From Arthrobacter sp. U41 (GTDB taxonomy: Bacteria > Actinomycetota > Actinomycetes > Actinomycetales > Micrococcaceae), in the NCBI RefSeq assembly GCF_001750145.1, contig NZ_CP015732.1:2666001-2730000 (forward strand): 64,000 bases of DNA. The letters run 5' to 3'. Positions 9,185 through 19,187 of this stretch are shown one piece after another. How positions within the stretch are numbered: the first letter of the stretch is position 1; each line of letters opens with the position of its first letter. Made by a program: the position numbers and the translations under genes. A model generated the notes under the pieces. It was given only the letters and a program-made list of their open reading frames with translations, did not search any database and was not told where the DNA came from.

Positions 9185-9907
9185 TCAGCGCTTCCACAGG
9201 TACCGGTTCTCCGGCCGCCCGGCAGCACCGTAGCGGGGCGTGAGCCGGGCGAAACCGTGGATGACCAGATACTCGAGGTAGCGCCGCGCGCTGACCCGCG
9301 AGAGTCCGAGCCGAAGGGCCATCCCGGCCGCCGAGACGTCCTCCGGAGTCGACTTGAGCGCGTCAATGACGGCATCCAGCGTGGGCCGGGACAGCCCCTT
9401 CGGCAGCCTGGCCGGGGCCTCCGCCAGAGATCCGGCCACGGGATCCGCTGCTGTGGCCCGGCGGGACGGCGCCACAAGCCGGTCGATGCTGTCCTGGTCC
9501 AGCGGCCCGGCAGCCCCGCCCGCGGCAAGCTCGCGGCGAAGGAACAGGTATTCGTCGAGCCGTTCGTTCAGGGCCTGGGACGTAAAGGGCTTCACCAGAT
9601 AGTTCAGCACCCCGCCGGCCATGGCGCCGCGGACCGTGTCCAGCTCCCTTGACGCCGTGATGACCAGGACGTCCAGGGCCTGCTGGCGGCCGCGGAGCTG
9701 CTGGAGCACGTCCAGCCCGGACATGTCCGGCAGATGGATGTCCAGCAGGACAAGTTCCGGCTGCAGCTCCGCCGCCAGGTCGAGGCCCTGCTGCCCGGTA
9801 TGGGCCAGGCTGACGACGTCGAAGCCGCCGCGGGCCAGCAGGAATCCGTGGTGGATCCCGGCTACTGCCACGTCATCGTCAATGATGAGGGTGCGTATGG
9901 CGCTCAT
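9185..9907 (-). CDS. CitB/DcuR-family response regulator
   Basis: A 240-residue response regulator. The N-terminal receiver domain has the acidic pair in LIIDDDVAVAG, the phosphoacceptor Asp in LVLLDIHLPDMSG (about residue 56), the conserved Thr/Ser region VITASRE and the Lys in YLVKPFTS. The C-terminal half has a winged-helix-like DNA-binding region (SAAGMALRLGLSRVSARRYLEYL) of the CitB/DcuR type. It overlaps the sensor kinase gene by 4 nt, so the pair is co-translated. It most likely activates the divergent tricarboxylate transporter genes starting at 11658, in response to citrate or another carboxylate. Confidence 0.9.
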   Translation of the reverse strand: MSAIRTLIIDDDVAVAGIHHGFLLARGGFDVVSLAHTGQQGLDLAAELQPELVLLDIHLPDMSGLDVLQQLRGRQQALDVLVITASRELDTVRGAMAGGVLNYLVKPFTSQALNERLDEYLFLRRELAAGGAAGPLDQDSIDRLVAPSRRATAADPVAGSLAEAPARLPKGLSRPTLDAVIDALKSTPEDVSAAGMALRLGLSRVSARRYLEYLVIHGFARLTPRYGAAGRPENRYLWKR

Positions 9908-11484
9908 TGGTTTTGTAGTTCCGCCTCTTTTGTCCTGAGTACTACGGTGAAGCAGGCACCGCCCAGCGCGGAGGCCGAAAGCGAGGCCCAGCCGCCCCGA
10001 CGGCGGGCCACGCGCTGGACCAGAGCCAGCCCGAAGCCGCGGCTGTTGATCCCCTCGGCCTGCTTGGTGGTGACGCCGGCTTCGAAGACGGCGGCCCGTT
10101 CCGGCTCGGGGACACCCGGCCCGTCGTCCTCGACCGTGATGGTGCGTTCGCCGTCGGGAGCCTCATCCAGCCGGACGGCGACGGTGCTGTCGTAGCCGGC
10201 GGCGTCCACCGCGTTGTCGATCAGGTTCCCCAGGACGGTGATGACGTCGCCGGTGCCATCGGGGGTGCACACGGAATCCGGGCTCACCAGGATCTCGACG
10301 CCGCGCTCGGCGCAGACCGTGGACTTGGCAATGAGCAGGGCCCGGACGTCGTGGTCGGTGATTCCCGCGGCCAGGGGGCGGTTGACGAAGGCGGCGTCGC
10401 TGTGGCTTCGGCCCAGGTATTCCACCGCCTTCCCCTGCTCGCCCAGCTCCAGCAGGCCCGAGATCACGTGCAGCTTGTTGGCGAATTCGTGGGCCTGGGC
10501 CCGCAGCGCCTGCGTCACGTCCAGGGCACCGTCGCGGTCGCGGAGGACCGCATGGAGCTCGGTACGGTCGCGAAGAATGAGGACCTTGCCCACCTCCCGG
10601 CCGTCCACCGTGGCAGCGTTGACCTTGCCCAGCAGGATCCGCTCGCCGGAGAGCACCAGTGACTCCGTGGCCGATCCTTCGGTCAGCATGCGCCGGATCC
10701 CGGGTTCCAGGCAGTCGCTGGCCGGTCTTCCGGTGATCTCCTCGTCCACGCCCAGCAGCCGGCGGGCCTCGTCGTTGACGAGTGCGACCTTTCCTTCGGC
10801 GTCGACGGCGACGAGCCCCTCGCCGAGGCCGTGCAGCATCGCGTCGCGGGTCTCGAGCAGGGCCGCGATATCCTCCGGTTCCAGCTTGTAGATCCGCCGC
10901 CAGACGAGCTTTGAAATGTACATCGCCCCCAGCGAGCCCAGCAGTGCTGCCCCCAGGAGCCAGCCGAACAACTGCGGCAAGTCCTCGTAGAGGTCCTGGG
11001 CCAGGGTGCTTTCCAGCACACCCACCGAGGCCGAGCCGATCACGGTACCGGCACCGTCGAAAATGGGGACCTTGACGCGCCAGGATTCACCCAGGGTCCC
11101 TGTCTGGGTGCCGACGTAGATTTCGCCGGAGAGCGGCACCGATGGATCGGTGGAGACGGGCCTGCCGATTTCCGCCGGATTCGGGTGGGACTGGCGGACA
11201 CCGTTGCGGTCCGTCACCACCACATAGGTGACATTCGAGGCCTGCCGGATGACTTCGGCGATGGGCTGGATGGTCTGGGCCGGTTGTGGGGTCCCAAAGG
11301 CATTCACCACCGACGGCAGCCGTGCCACACTTTCGGCCACCCCGATCAGCCGGCCCTTGTACGCGTCCCTGAGCTGCTGCTCCTGCATCCGGATGGTCAC
11401 GGCCCCCACCGCCGTCAGGACGGCCAGCACGATGCCAAGCTGCAGCGCGACCAGCTGGAAGCGTAAGGGAATCCTGTGAACCAT
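9904..11484 (-). CDS. CitA/DcuS-family sensor histidine kinase
   Basis: A 526-residue membrane kinase. It has an N-terminal transmembrane helix (about 10-30), an extracytoplasmic PAS-like ligand domain (about 40-165, including the VVVTDRNGVRQSHPNP strand typical of CitA/DcuS sensors), a second helix (about 172-194), a cytoplasmic PAS domain (about 210-305), a dimerisation region with the phospho-accepting His in AHEFANKLHVISG (about His332), and an ATPase domain with N-box NLIDNAVDAAG and G-box DDGPGVP. The architecture matches carboxylate sensors. It is divergent from tctC with 173 bp between them, and its likely ligand is a di- or tricarboxylate. Confidence 0.92.
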   Translation of the reverse strand: MVHRIPLRFQLVALQLGIVLAVLTAVGAVTIRMQEQQLRDAYKGRLIGVAESVARLPSVVNAFGTPQPAQTIQPIAEVIRQASNVTYVVVTDRNGVRQSHPNPAEIGRPVSTDPSVPLSGEIYVGTQTGTLGESWRVKVPIFDGAGTVIGSASVGVLESTLAQDLYEDLPQLFGWLLGAALLGSLGAMYISKLVWRRIYKLEPEDIAALLETRDAMLHGLGEGLVAVDAEGKVALVNDEARRLLGVDEEITGRPASDCLEPGIRRMLTEGSATESLVLSGERILLGKVNAATVDGREVGKVLILRDRTELHAVLRDRDGALDVTQALRAQAHEFANKLHVISGLLELGEQGKAVEYLGRSHSDAAFVNRPLAAGITDHDVRALLIAKSTVCAERGVEILVSPDSVCTPDGTGDVITVLGNLIDNAVDAAGYDSTVAVRLDEAPDGERTITVEDDGPGVPEPERAAVFEAGVTTKQAEGINSRGFGLALVQRVARRRGGWASLSASALGGACFTVVLRTKEAELQNQ

Positions 11485-11657
11485 GTCACAAGTTTCCCAT
11501 CCCGGCTGCCGTTCCGCGGCCGGAATCCCGGCTCCGGGCCGTGACCAATATGACCATTACTACCTCTACGGCCAAATTCTGGCCCCGGCGCCGGGCCGCT
11601 CCTATTCTCGGGGAAGTGATTCCGATGACGTGCATCACATTTATGCAAGGAGAAACC

Positions 11658-12689
11658 ATGACTTCCCACTCAACTTTCAGGCTGACCACCTTCACCCGCC
11701 GCGGCGCCCTCGTGGCCGGGGCGGCCGGCGTCGTACTCGCCATGTCGGCGTGTGCGGGCGGCGCAAGCAGCACAGCGGCGGGCACGAGCGCAGCCGCGGA
11801 CCCGATCAAGAAGCTGAGCATCATTGTTCCGGCCAACCCGGGCGGCGGCTGGGACCAAACCGGACGTGCGATGCAGGAGGTCCTGCAGTCCGACAAACTG
11901 GTCACCTCCGCCCAGGTCAGCAACATCGGCGGCGGCGGCGGTACCAACGGCCTGGCCAAGCTGGCCACCGAAAAGGACGCCAACACGCTGATGGTGATGG
12001 GATACGTCATGGTGGGTGCGGTGGAAACCAACGCCGCCAAGACCCGGCTGGAGGACACCACCCCCATCGCGCGCCTGACCGAAGAGCCGCTGGTGCTGGT
12101 GGTCCCGGCGTCGTCCAAGTACCAGTCCGTCCAGGATCTTGTGGAAGACATCAAGGCCAACGGCAAGGGCGTTGCGATCACCGGCGGCTCAGCCGGCGGT
12201 GCGGACCACATCCTGGCCGGCCAGATCCTGAAGTCCCAGGGCGTTGAATCCGACAAGCTCAACTACATCGGCTACTCCGGCGGCGGCGAATCGATCGCGG
12301 CCCTGCTTGGCAACAAGGTCCAGGCCGGCATCTCCGGCGTGGGCGAGTACGCCGAGCAGGTCAAGGCCGGCAAGGTCCGGGCGCTCGCCGTCTCCGGCAC
12401 CTCCGAAGCGCCGGCCCTGCCCGGCGTCAAGCCGCTGAAGGACCAGGGCATCGACGTCGTGCTGACCAACTGGCGCGGTGTGGTGGCACCGGGTTCCATC
12501 GACGACGCGCAGAAGGCGAAGCTGACCGAGGTTGTCACCAAGCTGCACGACTCCGAAGCCTGGAAGGCCACGCTGGCCAAGAACAACTGGGACGATGCCT
12601 TCCTCGCCGGGGACGGTTTCAAAACCTTCCTCACCGAGGACATCGCCAAGGTCAAGACCACGCTGACTGAGATCGGCCTGGTCAAGTAA
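11658..12689 (+). CDS. tctC: Tripartite tricarboxylate transporter substrate-binding lipoprotein (TctC family)
   Basis: A 343-residue periplasmic-type binding receptor that delivers citrate or a similar carboxylate to the TctAB membrane pair. The N-terminus carries a twin-Arg-like FTRRGAL, a hydrophobic core and a lipobox ending AMSAC, so it is probably a membrane-anchored lipoprotein. The mature part opens with the TctC/Bug signature IIVPANPGGGWDQTGRAM and contains NIGGGGGTNGL and the WRGVVAPGSI region of the second lobe. The start at 11658 follows AAGGAG; an in-frame GTG at 11541 would add an implausible leader ahead of the signal peptide. Likely controlled by the divergent CitAB-type system. 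Confidence 0.92.
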   Translation: MTSHSTFRLTTFTRRGALVAGAAGVVLAMSACAGGASSTAAGTSAAADPIKKLSIIVPANPGGGWDQTGRAMQEVLQSDKLVTSAQVSNIGGGGGTNGLAKLATEKDANTLMVMGYVMVGAVETNAAKTRLEDTTPIARLTEEPLVLVVPASSKYQSVQDLVEDIKANGKGVAITGGSAGGADHILAGQILKSQGVESDKLNYIGYSGGGESIAALLGNKVQAGISGVGEYAEQVKAGKVRALAVSGTSEAPALPGVKPLKDQGIDVVLTNWRGVVAPGSIDDAQKAKLTEVVTKLHDSEAWKATLAKNNWDDAFLAGDGFKTFLTEDIAKVKTTLTEIGLVK

Positions 12690-12691
12690 CA

Positions 12692-13213
12692 ATGTCCGTC
12701 CAAGTCAGCACGCCCGCCAAGCGGCCCACGGGGGAGATCCTCTTCGCCCTGGTGTTCGTGAGCGTGGGCGCGGCCGGCATCCTGGCGGCGGGGTCGATCC
12801 CGATCCCGCCGTCGGAGACCGGCATCGGCCCGCGGGCCTTCCCCTACATCGTGTGCACCATGCTGGTGCTCCTGGGCGCGGGCATCGTCGCCCAGGTGTT
12901 CCGCGGCAAGGTGGGCCAGGCAGAAGAAAGCGAAGACCTCGACGCCACAGCCAAGACCGACTGGATCGCGCTGGCGAAACTCGTGGGTTTCGTGGTGCTC
13001 CACATCTTCCTGATCGAACCGGCCGGCTGGGCCGTTGCCGCAGCCGTGCTCTTCAGCGGCGCGGCGTGGACCCTCGAGGCCAAGCCCCTCTGGAAGGCGA
13101 TCATCATTTCAGTCGTACTGGCGCTCGTGCTCCAGTACGTCTTCGGCGGGCTGCTGGGCGTGTCCCTGCCGCCGGGCCCACTGCTTGAGGGGGTGGCGTT
13201 CTTCAATGGATAG
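12692..13213 (+). CDS. tctB: Tripartite tricarboxylate transporter small permease TctB
   Basis: A 173-residue membrane protein starting 2 nt after tctC. It has about four hydrophobic segments (roughly residues 14-34, 46-68, 85-115 and 125-155) with a charged, acidic loop between the second and third, the usual layout of the DUF1468/TctB subunit. The region [15 protein letters not shown] near residue 35 is typical of the family. Its 3' end overlaps the start of tctA by 8 nt. Assignment rests on size, topology and gene order, since TctB is poorly conserved. Confidence 0.88.
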   Translation: MSVQVSTPAKRPTGEILFALVFVSVGAAGILAAGSIPIPPSETGIGPRAFPYIVCTMLVLLGAGIVAQVFRGKVGQAEESEDLDATAKTDWIALAKLVGFVVLHIFLIEPAGWAVAAAVLFSGAAWTLEAKPLWKAIIISVVLALVLQYVFGGLLGVSLPPGPLLEGVAFFNG

Positions 13214-14738
13214 CTTCATGATGCTCCTTGAGGGCTTCTCCACAGCGCTGCAGCCGGTCTACCTGCTCTACGCCCTGGGCGGGGTCTTCGTCGGCACCGC
13301 CGTCGGCGTGCTTCCCGGTATCGGTCCGGCGATGACCGTCGCGCTGCTGATGCCCATCACCTATGCACTGGATCCCGCGGCCGCCCTGATTGTGTTCGCC
13401 GGCATCTACTACGGCGGGATGTACGGCGGCTCCACCACCTCGATCCTGCTCAACACCCCGGGCGAGTCGTCATCGATCGTCACCGCGCTCGAGGGCAACA
13501 AAATGGCCAAAGCGGGCCGGGGCGCAGCGGCGCTGGCGACGGCGGCGATCGGCTCGTTCGTCGCCGGCACCATCGCAACAGTGCTGCTGACCTTCCTGGC
13601 GCCGGTCGTCGCGGAACTTGCCGTGGGCCTGGGACCCGTGGACTACGTGGCCCTGATGATCGTGGCGTTCCTCACCGTCGGTGCCCTGCTGGGCGCCTCC
13701 GTGCTGCGCGGCCTCGCCTCGCTGGGCCTGGGGCTGTTCATCGGGATGATCGGCATCGATGACAGCACCGCGCAGCAGCGTTTCACCTTCGATAACCCCA
13801 CGCTGGTGGACGGCGTTGACATGGTCCTCGTGGCCGTGGGGCTCTTCGCCCTCGGTGAAGCCCTGTACGTGGCGTCGAAGCTGCGGCACGGTCCGGTCGA
13901 GGTCATCCCGGTCAGCAAGGGCAAGAACGCCTGGCTGTCCAAGGAGGACTGGAAGCGGTCCTGGAAGCCCTGGCTGCGCGGCACCTTCATCGGGTTCCCC
14001 ATCGGCACGGTGCCGGCGGGCGGCGCGGACGTCTCCACCTTCCTGTCCTATGCCGCTGAGCGGAAACTGGCCAAGGGCCCGAACCGGGCACAGTTCGGCA
14101 AGGGCGCCATCGAGGGCGTGGCCGGTCCGGAAGCGGCGAACAACGCCGCAGCCGCCGGCGTTCTGGTCCCGCTGCTGACGCTCGGGATTCCGACGACGGC
14201 GACCGCGGCGATGATGCTCACGGCGTTCCAGCGCTACCAGATCCAGCCCGGGCCCCTGCTCTTCGAGAACCAGGGCGCGCTGGTGTGGACCCTGATCGCC
14301 TCGCTGTATGTGGGCAACCTGATGCTGCTGGTGCTGAACCTGCCGCTGGTCGGCCTCTGGGTGAAGATCCTGCAGATCCCGCGGCCCTACCTGTACGCAG
14401 GCATCCTCGTCTTCGCGGCGCTGGGCGCCTTCTCGGTGAACTTCGCCGCGGCCGACGTCGGCATCCTGCTGGTGGTCGGGATCCTTGGCTACTTCATGCG
14501 CCGCTACGGCTATCCCGTGGCGCCCATGGTGGTGGCGATGATCCTCGGGCCGATGTTCGAAGTGCAGCTGCGGCGCTCGCTGCAGCTCTCCCAGAACGAT
14601 CCAACGGCCCTGTTCTCTTCGCCGTTCGCGGTGGTTGTGTATGTCTCCATGGCCCTGATTTTCGTGGGCTCCCGGTGGCTCCGCCGCCGTCAGGCATCGC
14701 TGGAGGCTGCGCCTGTGAAGGACGAGTTGTCCGTCTAA
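13206..14738 (+). CDS. tctA: Tripartite tricarboxylate transporter large permease TctA
   Basis: A 510-residue polytopic permease with about 12 hydrophobic segments. It has the family motifs [18 protein letters not shown] near the N-terminus, [20 protein letters not shown] (substrate/ion site), and later [32 protein letters not shown]. The ATG at 13206 overlaps tctB; upstream in-frame codons lie inside tctB and are not used. With TctC and TctB it forms a proton- or sodium-driven uptake system for tricarboxylates. The transcript probably ends at the palindrome 34 nt downstream. Confidence 0.93.
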   Translation: MDSFMMLLEGFSTALQPVYLLYALGGVFVGTAVGVLPGIGPAMTVALLMPITYALDPAAALIVFAGIYYGGMYGGSTTSILLNTPGESSSIVTALEGNKMAKAGRGAAALATAAIGSFVAGTIATVLLTFLAPVVAELAVGLGPVDYVALMIVAFLTVGALLGASVLRGLASLGLGLFIGMIGIDDSTAQQRFTFDNPTLVDGVDMVLVAVGLFALGEALYVASKLRHGPVEVIPVSKGKNAWLSKEDWKRSWKPWLRGTFIGFPIGTVPAGGADVSTFLSYAAERKLAKGPNRAQFGKGAIEGVAGPEAANNAAAAGVLVPLLTLGIPTTATAAMMLTAFQRYQIQPGPLLFENQGALVWTLIASLYVGNLMLLVLNLPLVGLWVKILQIPRPYLYAGILVFAALGAFSVNFAAADVGILLVVGILGYFMRRYGYPVAPMVVAMILGPMFEVQLRRSLQLSQNDPTALFSSPFAVVVYVSMALIFVGSRWLRRRQASLEAAPVKDELSV

Positions 14739-14771
14739 ACCTGTGAGTCCGGGCTTCGACCGCCCGTTAGG

Positions 14772-14814
14772 CGCAAATGGCCGGAATGGTGATCACCATT
14801 TCCGGCCATTTGCG
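14772..14814. terminator. Near-perfect 43-nt palindrome between convergent genes
   Basis: CGCAAATGGCCGGAA and TTCCGGCCATTTGCG flank TGGTGATCACCA, giving an almost loop-free palindrome with a single bulged base. It lies between the ends of tctA and the minus-strand membrane protein gene, so it could act as a two-way terminator, although there is no U-tract. The arm GGCCATTTGCG is also found in the 80-bp repeats at 8773-9092, so it may instead be a stripped-down member of that repeat family. Confidence 0.6.
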
Positions 14815-14861
14815 TTTATCCGGATGCCCGGACCGGGCCAGGGGGCGCCGGGACGGGAATC

Positions 14862-16415
14862 TCAGTCCCCGGGCGGCAGGGACAGCGGCGGAATGGACTC
14901 GTGTAGCGGGATCCGGGTCCAGCGCTGGCCCGTGGCCCGGAATTCGGTCCGGGTCGTGAAGCGGTACAGGTAGCTGCGGGCCCGCACCCATCGTGGCCGG
15001 GCGCCGTCGAACGGGTCATGCCGCAACAGGCGCAGGGTGGGGCGGTCGGCCTCCAGTAGCTTGGCCAGGAAAGCGTAGAACCACTGTTCGTGCACGGTGC
15101 GCAGCGGCAGGAACCACATCAGCCAGTCCAGGCGCAGGTGGTACGGCGCCCACTGGCGCGGGATCCGGCGGACGTCGCCGGGCTTCCCGCGGAAACCGTA
15201 TTCCTGCCAGTCCGCCGTGTCGTCGGGCTCCGTGTCCAGGGTCCCTTCCACCACGATTTCGATCCGCTGCTTCGTGACCGTGCCAAAGGCTCCATAGGTG
15301 TTCCCCAGCTGCCAGCGGTTGAAGGCAGCATTCATCAGCTGGTAGTGCGAGAACAGGTTCTCGACCGGGCGGTAGCTGAGCACCACGAGCAGCACGGTGG
15401 CGACCAGGACCACCACGAGCCACGCGACCGGTGCCTGGCTGCCGGCCGCCGTTGCCCCGGCCGCCGTGCCCGTACCCACGCCTGCGGCCGAGGCGTGCCA
15501 GTCCGGCGCGATCGCGGGGATCAAGGCATGCGCCACGGGGTCACTGACCGCGGCGAAGGCGAGCAGGATCGCCATCCAGTTGAGCCAGGCGAAGTTCCCC
15601 GTCGCCACCAGCCAGAGCTGCGTGAAGATGATGATCCCGGCGGCCGCACCGGCCAGCGGCTGCGGGGCGAAAAGGAAGAACGGAACCACCAGCTGGGCGA
15701 AATGGTTGCCGAGGACCTCCATCCGGTGCCAGAGCTTCGGCAGTAAATGCGCCTGCCGGCTGAGCGGCCCGGGCATCGGCTGGGTCTCGTGGTGGTAGTA
15801 CAGGGCCGTCAGGTCACGCCATTCCCGGCCGCCGCGGATCTTGATCATGCCGGCGCCAAATTCAAGGCGGAACACCAGCCAGGCCAGCAGGATCAGGATG
15901 GTCCGCGGCGGGGGAGTCTGGTCCGAGCCAAGGAAAGCCACAATGAACCCGGCCTCAAGAAGCAGCATTTCCCAGCCGAAGCCATAGAACGTCTGCCCCA
16001 CGTTGACGATGGACATGTACAGCAGCCACAGCGCCAGGAACGCCAGCATGGGAACCCACGGCGGGCCCAGCTGCGGCAGGCCCAGCACGATCGCGGCGGC
16101 AATCGCCATGCCGCCCCAGCAGACGGCCCGCAGCAGCCGGTCCGAGTAGCGCCAGCTGAACAGGGTGGGCCGGCGCGGGCGGCTGGAGCGTGCCAGGAAC
16201 TCCGGCGCCGGCAGCAGCCCGCGCTCGCCGAGGAGGGCCGGAAACTGGTTGAGCGAGGACAGGAAAGCCACGAAGTAGATGGTGGCGATGCCGCGCTGCA
16301 GCACCTGCCGGGCGAACTCGTACTCCGGCGCGTCAAACCAGGCCGTCCACTCCACGATCCCCACGTTACGCCTGCGGTCCGCGGCGTCAACGGGCGGCGG
16401 CCCGCGTGGGTTCAT
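14862..16415 (-). CDS. Lipase maturation factor family membrane protein
   Basis: About 517 residues, largely membrane-embedded, with eight or more hydrophobic segments and a soluble C-terminal part. It shows the hallmarks of the lipase maturation factor (LMF1-like) family: [49 protein letters not shown] and a tail with [10 protein letters not shown] and [20 protein letters not shown]. In animals the family helps lipases mature in the ER; the bacterial role is unknown. The start is uncertain: ATG 16415 is used, while GTG codons at 16364 and 16355, close to the conserved [16 protein letters not shown], are good alternatives. A longer start at 16466 would translate a repeat element and is rejected. 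Confidence 0.85.
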   Translation of the reverse strand: MNPRGPPPVDAADRRRNVGIVEWTAWFDAPEYEFARQVLQRGIATIYFVAFLSSLNQFPALLGERGLLPAPEFLARSSRPRRPTLFSWRYSDRLLRAVCWGGMAIAAAIVLGLPQLGPPWVPMLAFLALWLLYMSIVNVGQTFYGFGWEMLLLEAGFIVAFLGSDQTPPPRTILILLAWLVFRLEFGAGMIKIRGGREWRDLTALYYHHETQPMPGPLSRQAHLLPKLWHRMEVLGNHFAQLVVPFFLFAPQPLAGAAAGIIIFTQLWLVATGNFAWLNWMAILLAFAAVSDPVAHALIPAIAPDWHASAAGVGTGTAAGATAAGSQAPVAWLVVVLVATVLLVVLSYRPVENLFSHYQLMNAAFNRWQLGNTYGAFGTVTKQRIEIVVEGTLDTEPDDTADWQEYGFRGKPGDVRRIPRQWAPYHLRLDWLMWFLPLRTVHEQWFYAFLAKLLEADRPTLRLLRHDPFDGARPRWVRARSYLYRFTTRTEFRATGQRWTRIPLHESIPPLSLPPGD

Positions 16416-16422
16416 GGCGGCC

Positions 16423-16501
16423 GTCCGGGGCCACTTATGGGCCTCAGCCGGGGACTTTCCGGCCACCAGGCGGCGTGTCCGCGGCCAAAGTGCCCCCGGA
16501 C
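16423..16501. repeat. Inverted-repeat element of the GGGGGCACTTTG family
   Basis: GTCCGGGGCCACTT (16423-16436) is complementary, with one mismatch, to the arm at 16486-16501 (CAAAGTGCCCCCGGAC), enclosing about 50 nt. The right arm is identical over 16 nt to one arm of the element at 19188-19265. It lies between the divergent lipase-maturation-factor-like gene and dxr, so it may also affect their promoters. Confidence 0.65.
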
Positions 16502-16564
16502 CGCGGGCAAGGGCTAAAGGACCGGCGGGGACATGCCCGCGGTGCGGTGCGGGATACTGGAATC

Positions 16565-17749
16565 ATGCAGCCGCGCAAGATCGTCCTCCTCGGGTCCACC
16601 GGTTCCATCGGCGCGCAGGCGATTGACGTCGTCGACGGCGCCCCGCACCTTTTTGAGGTCGTGGCGCTCAGCGCGGGCGGCGGCAACCTCGAACTCCTGG
16701 CCCGGCAGGCCGTCCACACCCGGGCCCAGGCCATTGGCACTGCGTCCGGCGACCCCAAGGCCCTCCAGTCCCTGATCGACGACGCCGCCCGCGCCGCCGG
16801 CGTGTCCGGCTACCGTCCCGAGATCATCACCGGCCCGGACGCCTCCACCCGGATCGCGGAGACCGGGGCCGACGTGGTCCTCAACGGCATCACCGGCTCC
16901 ATCGGCCTGGCGCCCACCCTGGCCGCGCTCAGATCCGGCGCCACCCTGGCCCTGGCCAACAAGGAATCCCTGATCGTCGGCGGCGCCCTGGTCAGGGCCG
17001 CGGCCCGGGAAGGCCAGATCGTCCCGGTTGACTCCGAACACTCCGCCATCGCCCAGTGCCTGCGCTCCGGCACCGCGGCCGAGGTGGACCGGCTGATCCT
17101 CACGGCCTCCGGCGGCCCGTTCCGCGGCATGACCCGGGACGAGCTGCGCGATGTCTCCCCGCTGGCCGCCCTCGCCCACCCGACCTGGGACATGGGCCTG
17201 ATGGTCACCACCAACTCCGCCAGCCTGGTCAACAAAGGCCTGGAAGTGATCGAGGCGCACCTGCTCTTCGACATCCCGCTGGAGAGGATCGACGTCGTGG
17301 TCCACCCCCAGTCCGTGGTCCACTCGATGGTCCAGTTCGTCGACGGCTCCACGATCGCCCAGGCCTCCCCGCCGGACATGCGCCTGCCCATCGCCCTGGG
17401 CCTGGGCTGGCCGGACCGCGTCCCCGGCTCGGCCCGGCCGTGCGACTGGAGCCAGGCCACCAGCTGGACCTTCGAGCCGCTGGACATCGAGGCGTTCCCC
17501 GCCGTCGGACTGGCCAAGCACGCCGCCCGGCAGGGGAGCACCTACCCGGCTGTCTTCAACGCCGCCAACGAGGAGGCCGTGATGGCGTTCCATGCCGGCC
17601 GGATCCGGTTCACAGACATCGTCGATACCATCGAAGCAGTCCTCAGCGAACACACAGGGTCCTCCGGGTTGACGGTGGAGTCCGTGCTGGATGCTGAAGG
17701 ATGGGCACGCGCCCGCACCCACGAACGTTTAGCCGTCAGAAGCGTCTAG
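16565..17749 (+). CDS. dxr: 1-deoxy-D-xylulose 5-phosphate reductoisomerase
   Basis: A 394-residue enzyme (also called IspC) that converts DXP to MEP with NADPH, the committed step of the MEP isoprenoid pathway. It opens with the dinucleotide-binding motif [16 protein letters not shown], followed by [24 protein letters not shown], the metal and substrate motif [13 protein letters not shown] and ASGGPFRG, then [21 protein letters not shown] (split here by family order) and NAANEEAV. Length and motifs are complete. The ATG at 16565 is chosen because the sequence before it in frame is not conserved. The site-2 protease gene follows after 18 nt, the usual actinobacterial order. Confidence 0.96.
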   Translation: MQPRKIVLLGSTGSIGAQAIDVVDGAPHLFEVVALSAGGGNLELLARQAVHTRAQAIGTASGDPKALQSLIDDAARAAGVSGYRPEIITGPDASTRIAETGADVVLNGITGSIGLAPTLAALRSGATLALANKESLIVGGALVRAAAREGQIVPVDSEHSAIAQCLRSGTAAEVDRLILTASGGPFRGMTRDELRDVSPLAALAHPTWDMGLMVTTNSASLVNKGLEVIEAHLLFDIPLERIDVVVHPQSVVHSMVQFVDGSTIAQASPPDMRLPIALGLGWPDRVPGSARPCDWSQATSWTFEPLDIEAFPAVGLAKHAARQGSTYPAVFNAANEEAVMAFHAGRIRFTDIVDTIEAVLSEHTGSSGLTVESVLDAEGWARARTHERLAVRSV

Positions 17750-17767
17750 GAAGCAGCAGATCCAAGC

Positions 17768-19099
17768 ATGAGTCCCGTCCTCCTCTTTATCCTCGGTGTC
17801 GTCTTTGTCGCGATCGGCATCGCCGTGTCCATTGCCCTCCACGAGGTGGGCCACCTGCTGCCGGCCAAGCTGTTCAAGGTCCGCGTCACCAAGTACATGA
17901 TCGGCTTCGGACCTACCCTCTGGTCCCGCAAGAGGGGCGAGACCGAATACGGCTTCAAGGCCATCCCGCTGGGCGGCTTCGTCTCCATGATCGGCATGTA
18001 CCCGCCGAACAAGGAGGACGGCACCGTACGGACCTCCAGCACCGGCATGTTCCAGTCCCTCGCCTCGGACGCCCGCTCCCTGGCCCACGAGGAAGTCGGC
18101 CCCGCCGACGGCAACCGCGTCTTCTACAAGCTGCCGGTCTGGAAGAAAATCATCATCATGCTCGGCGGCCCTGCCATGAACATGCTGATCGGACTCGCGC
18201 TGACGGCCGTGCTGCTGATGGGCTTCGGCATCGCCACCCAGACCACCACCATCGCCGACGTCTCCAAATGCCAGGTCAAGGCCGGCGAAACCGTGGACCC
18301 GGACTCCGCCGACTGCAAGCTCACGCCCGCCGCCGCCGCGGGACTGTTGCCCAACGACGTCATCACCTCCTTCGACGGCAAGGCCGTGACCAGCTGGGAT
18401 GAACTCACCGGCTGGATCCGCGCGTCCGCAGGCCGGCAGGTCAGCATCACCGTGGAGCGCGACGGCGGCCCCGTCACCACCACCGTCACACCCGTCCTTT
18501 CCGCGCGTCCCGTGGTGGGCGAGGACGGCCGCCAGGCCAGGAGCGCCGACGGAACCCTCCAATACCAGGACGTCGGCTTCCTGGGCATCGGTGCGCAGAC
18601 CGCACTCGTGCCGCAGCCGGCGTCGACCGTCCTGCCGATGGCGGGCGAGAACATCAAGCAGATCGCCAACGTCGTCCTGAACCTGCCGGCCCGGGTGGCC
18701 GGCGTGGCGGAGGCAGCCTTCAGCGAGGCGCCGCGCGATCCCAACGGGCCCATCAGCGTGGTGGGGGTGGGGCGTGTGGCCGGCGAGGTCGCCGCGATGG
18801 AGCAGGTCCCGATGCAGTCCCGGGTGGCCACCCTGGTGGGGCTGCTGGCCGGACTCAACTTCGCCCTGGCCGTGTTCAACCTCATTCCGCTGCTGCCGCT
18901 CGACGGCGGCCATGTGGCCGGCGCACTGTACGAAGGTGCCCGCCGCCGGATCGCCAAGCTCTTCGGCCGCCCGGACCCCGGCGCCTTCGACATCGCCAAG
19001 CTGCTCCCGGTCACCTACGTGGTCGCGGTGCTGCTGATGGGCATGGGCGCCCTGCTGATCTACGCGGACATCGTCAAACCGGTCAACCTCTTCGGCTGA
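17768..19099 (+). CDS. rip1: Site-2 metalloprotease (RseP/Rip1 family, M50)
   Basis: A 443-residue intramembrane zinc protease that cleaves anti-sigma factors or other single-pass membrane proteins. The first transmembrane helix carries the active-site HEVGH (His25, Glu26, His29). A PDZ-like domain occupies about residues 170-260 (VITSFDGKAVTSWDELTGWI). The last membrane region carries the third zinc ligand in [21 protein letters not shown], and a final helix lies near the C-terminus. It is one gene after dxr and upstream of ispG, as in mycobacteria, where Rip1 controls several sigma factors. The substrates here are unknown. Confidence 0.93.
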   Translation: MSPVLLFILGVVFVAIGIAVSIALHEVGHLLPAKLFKVRVTKYMIGFGPTLWSRKRGETEYGFKAIPLGGFVSMIGMYPPNKEDGTVRTSSTGMFQSLASDARSLAHEEVGPADGNRVFYKLPVWKKIIIMLGGPAMNMLIGLALTAVLLMGFGIATQTTTIADVSKCQVKAGETVDPDSADCKLTPAAAAGLLPNDVITSFDGKAVTSWDELTGWIRASAGRQVSITVERDGGPVTTTVTPVLSARPVVGEDGRQARSADGTLQYQDVGFLGIGAQTALVPQPASTVLPMAGENIKQIANVVLNLPARVAGVAEAAFSEAPRDPNGPISVVGVGRVAGEVAAMEQVPMQSRVATLVGLLAGLNFALAVFNLIPLLPLDGGHVAGALYEGARRRIAKLFGRPDPGAFDIAKLLPVTYVVAVLLMGMGALLIYADIVKPVNLFG

Positions 19100-19187
19100 C
19101 GCCGCGTCCGGCCGGCCCGGAGCATACCTTCTGAGGTTCAAGGGCTGTGATCGCCGTTCCACGCGCCTTCGGCTGGCATCGCCTGCG

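Noticed and set aside
11541..11657. GTG start extending tctC upstream
   Set aside because: It would put about 39 charged residues ahead of a signal peptide; the ATG at 11658 has AAGGAG at the right distance.
16416..16466. Longer start for the lipase maturation factor-like gene
   Set aside because: It would translate the arm of an intergenic repeat and is not followed by family-like sequence until after 16364.
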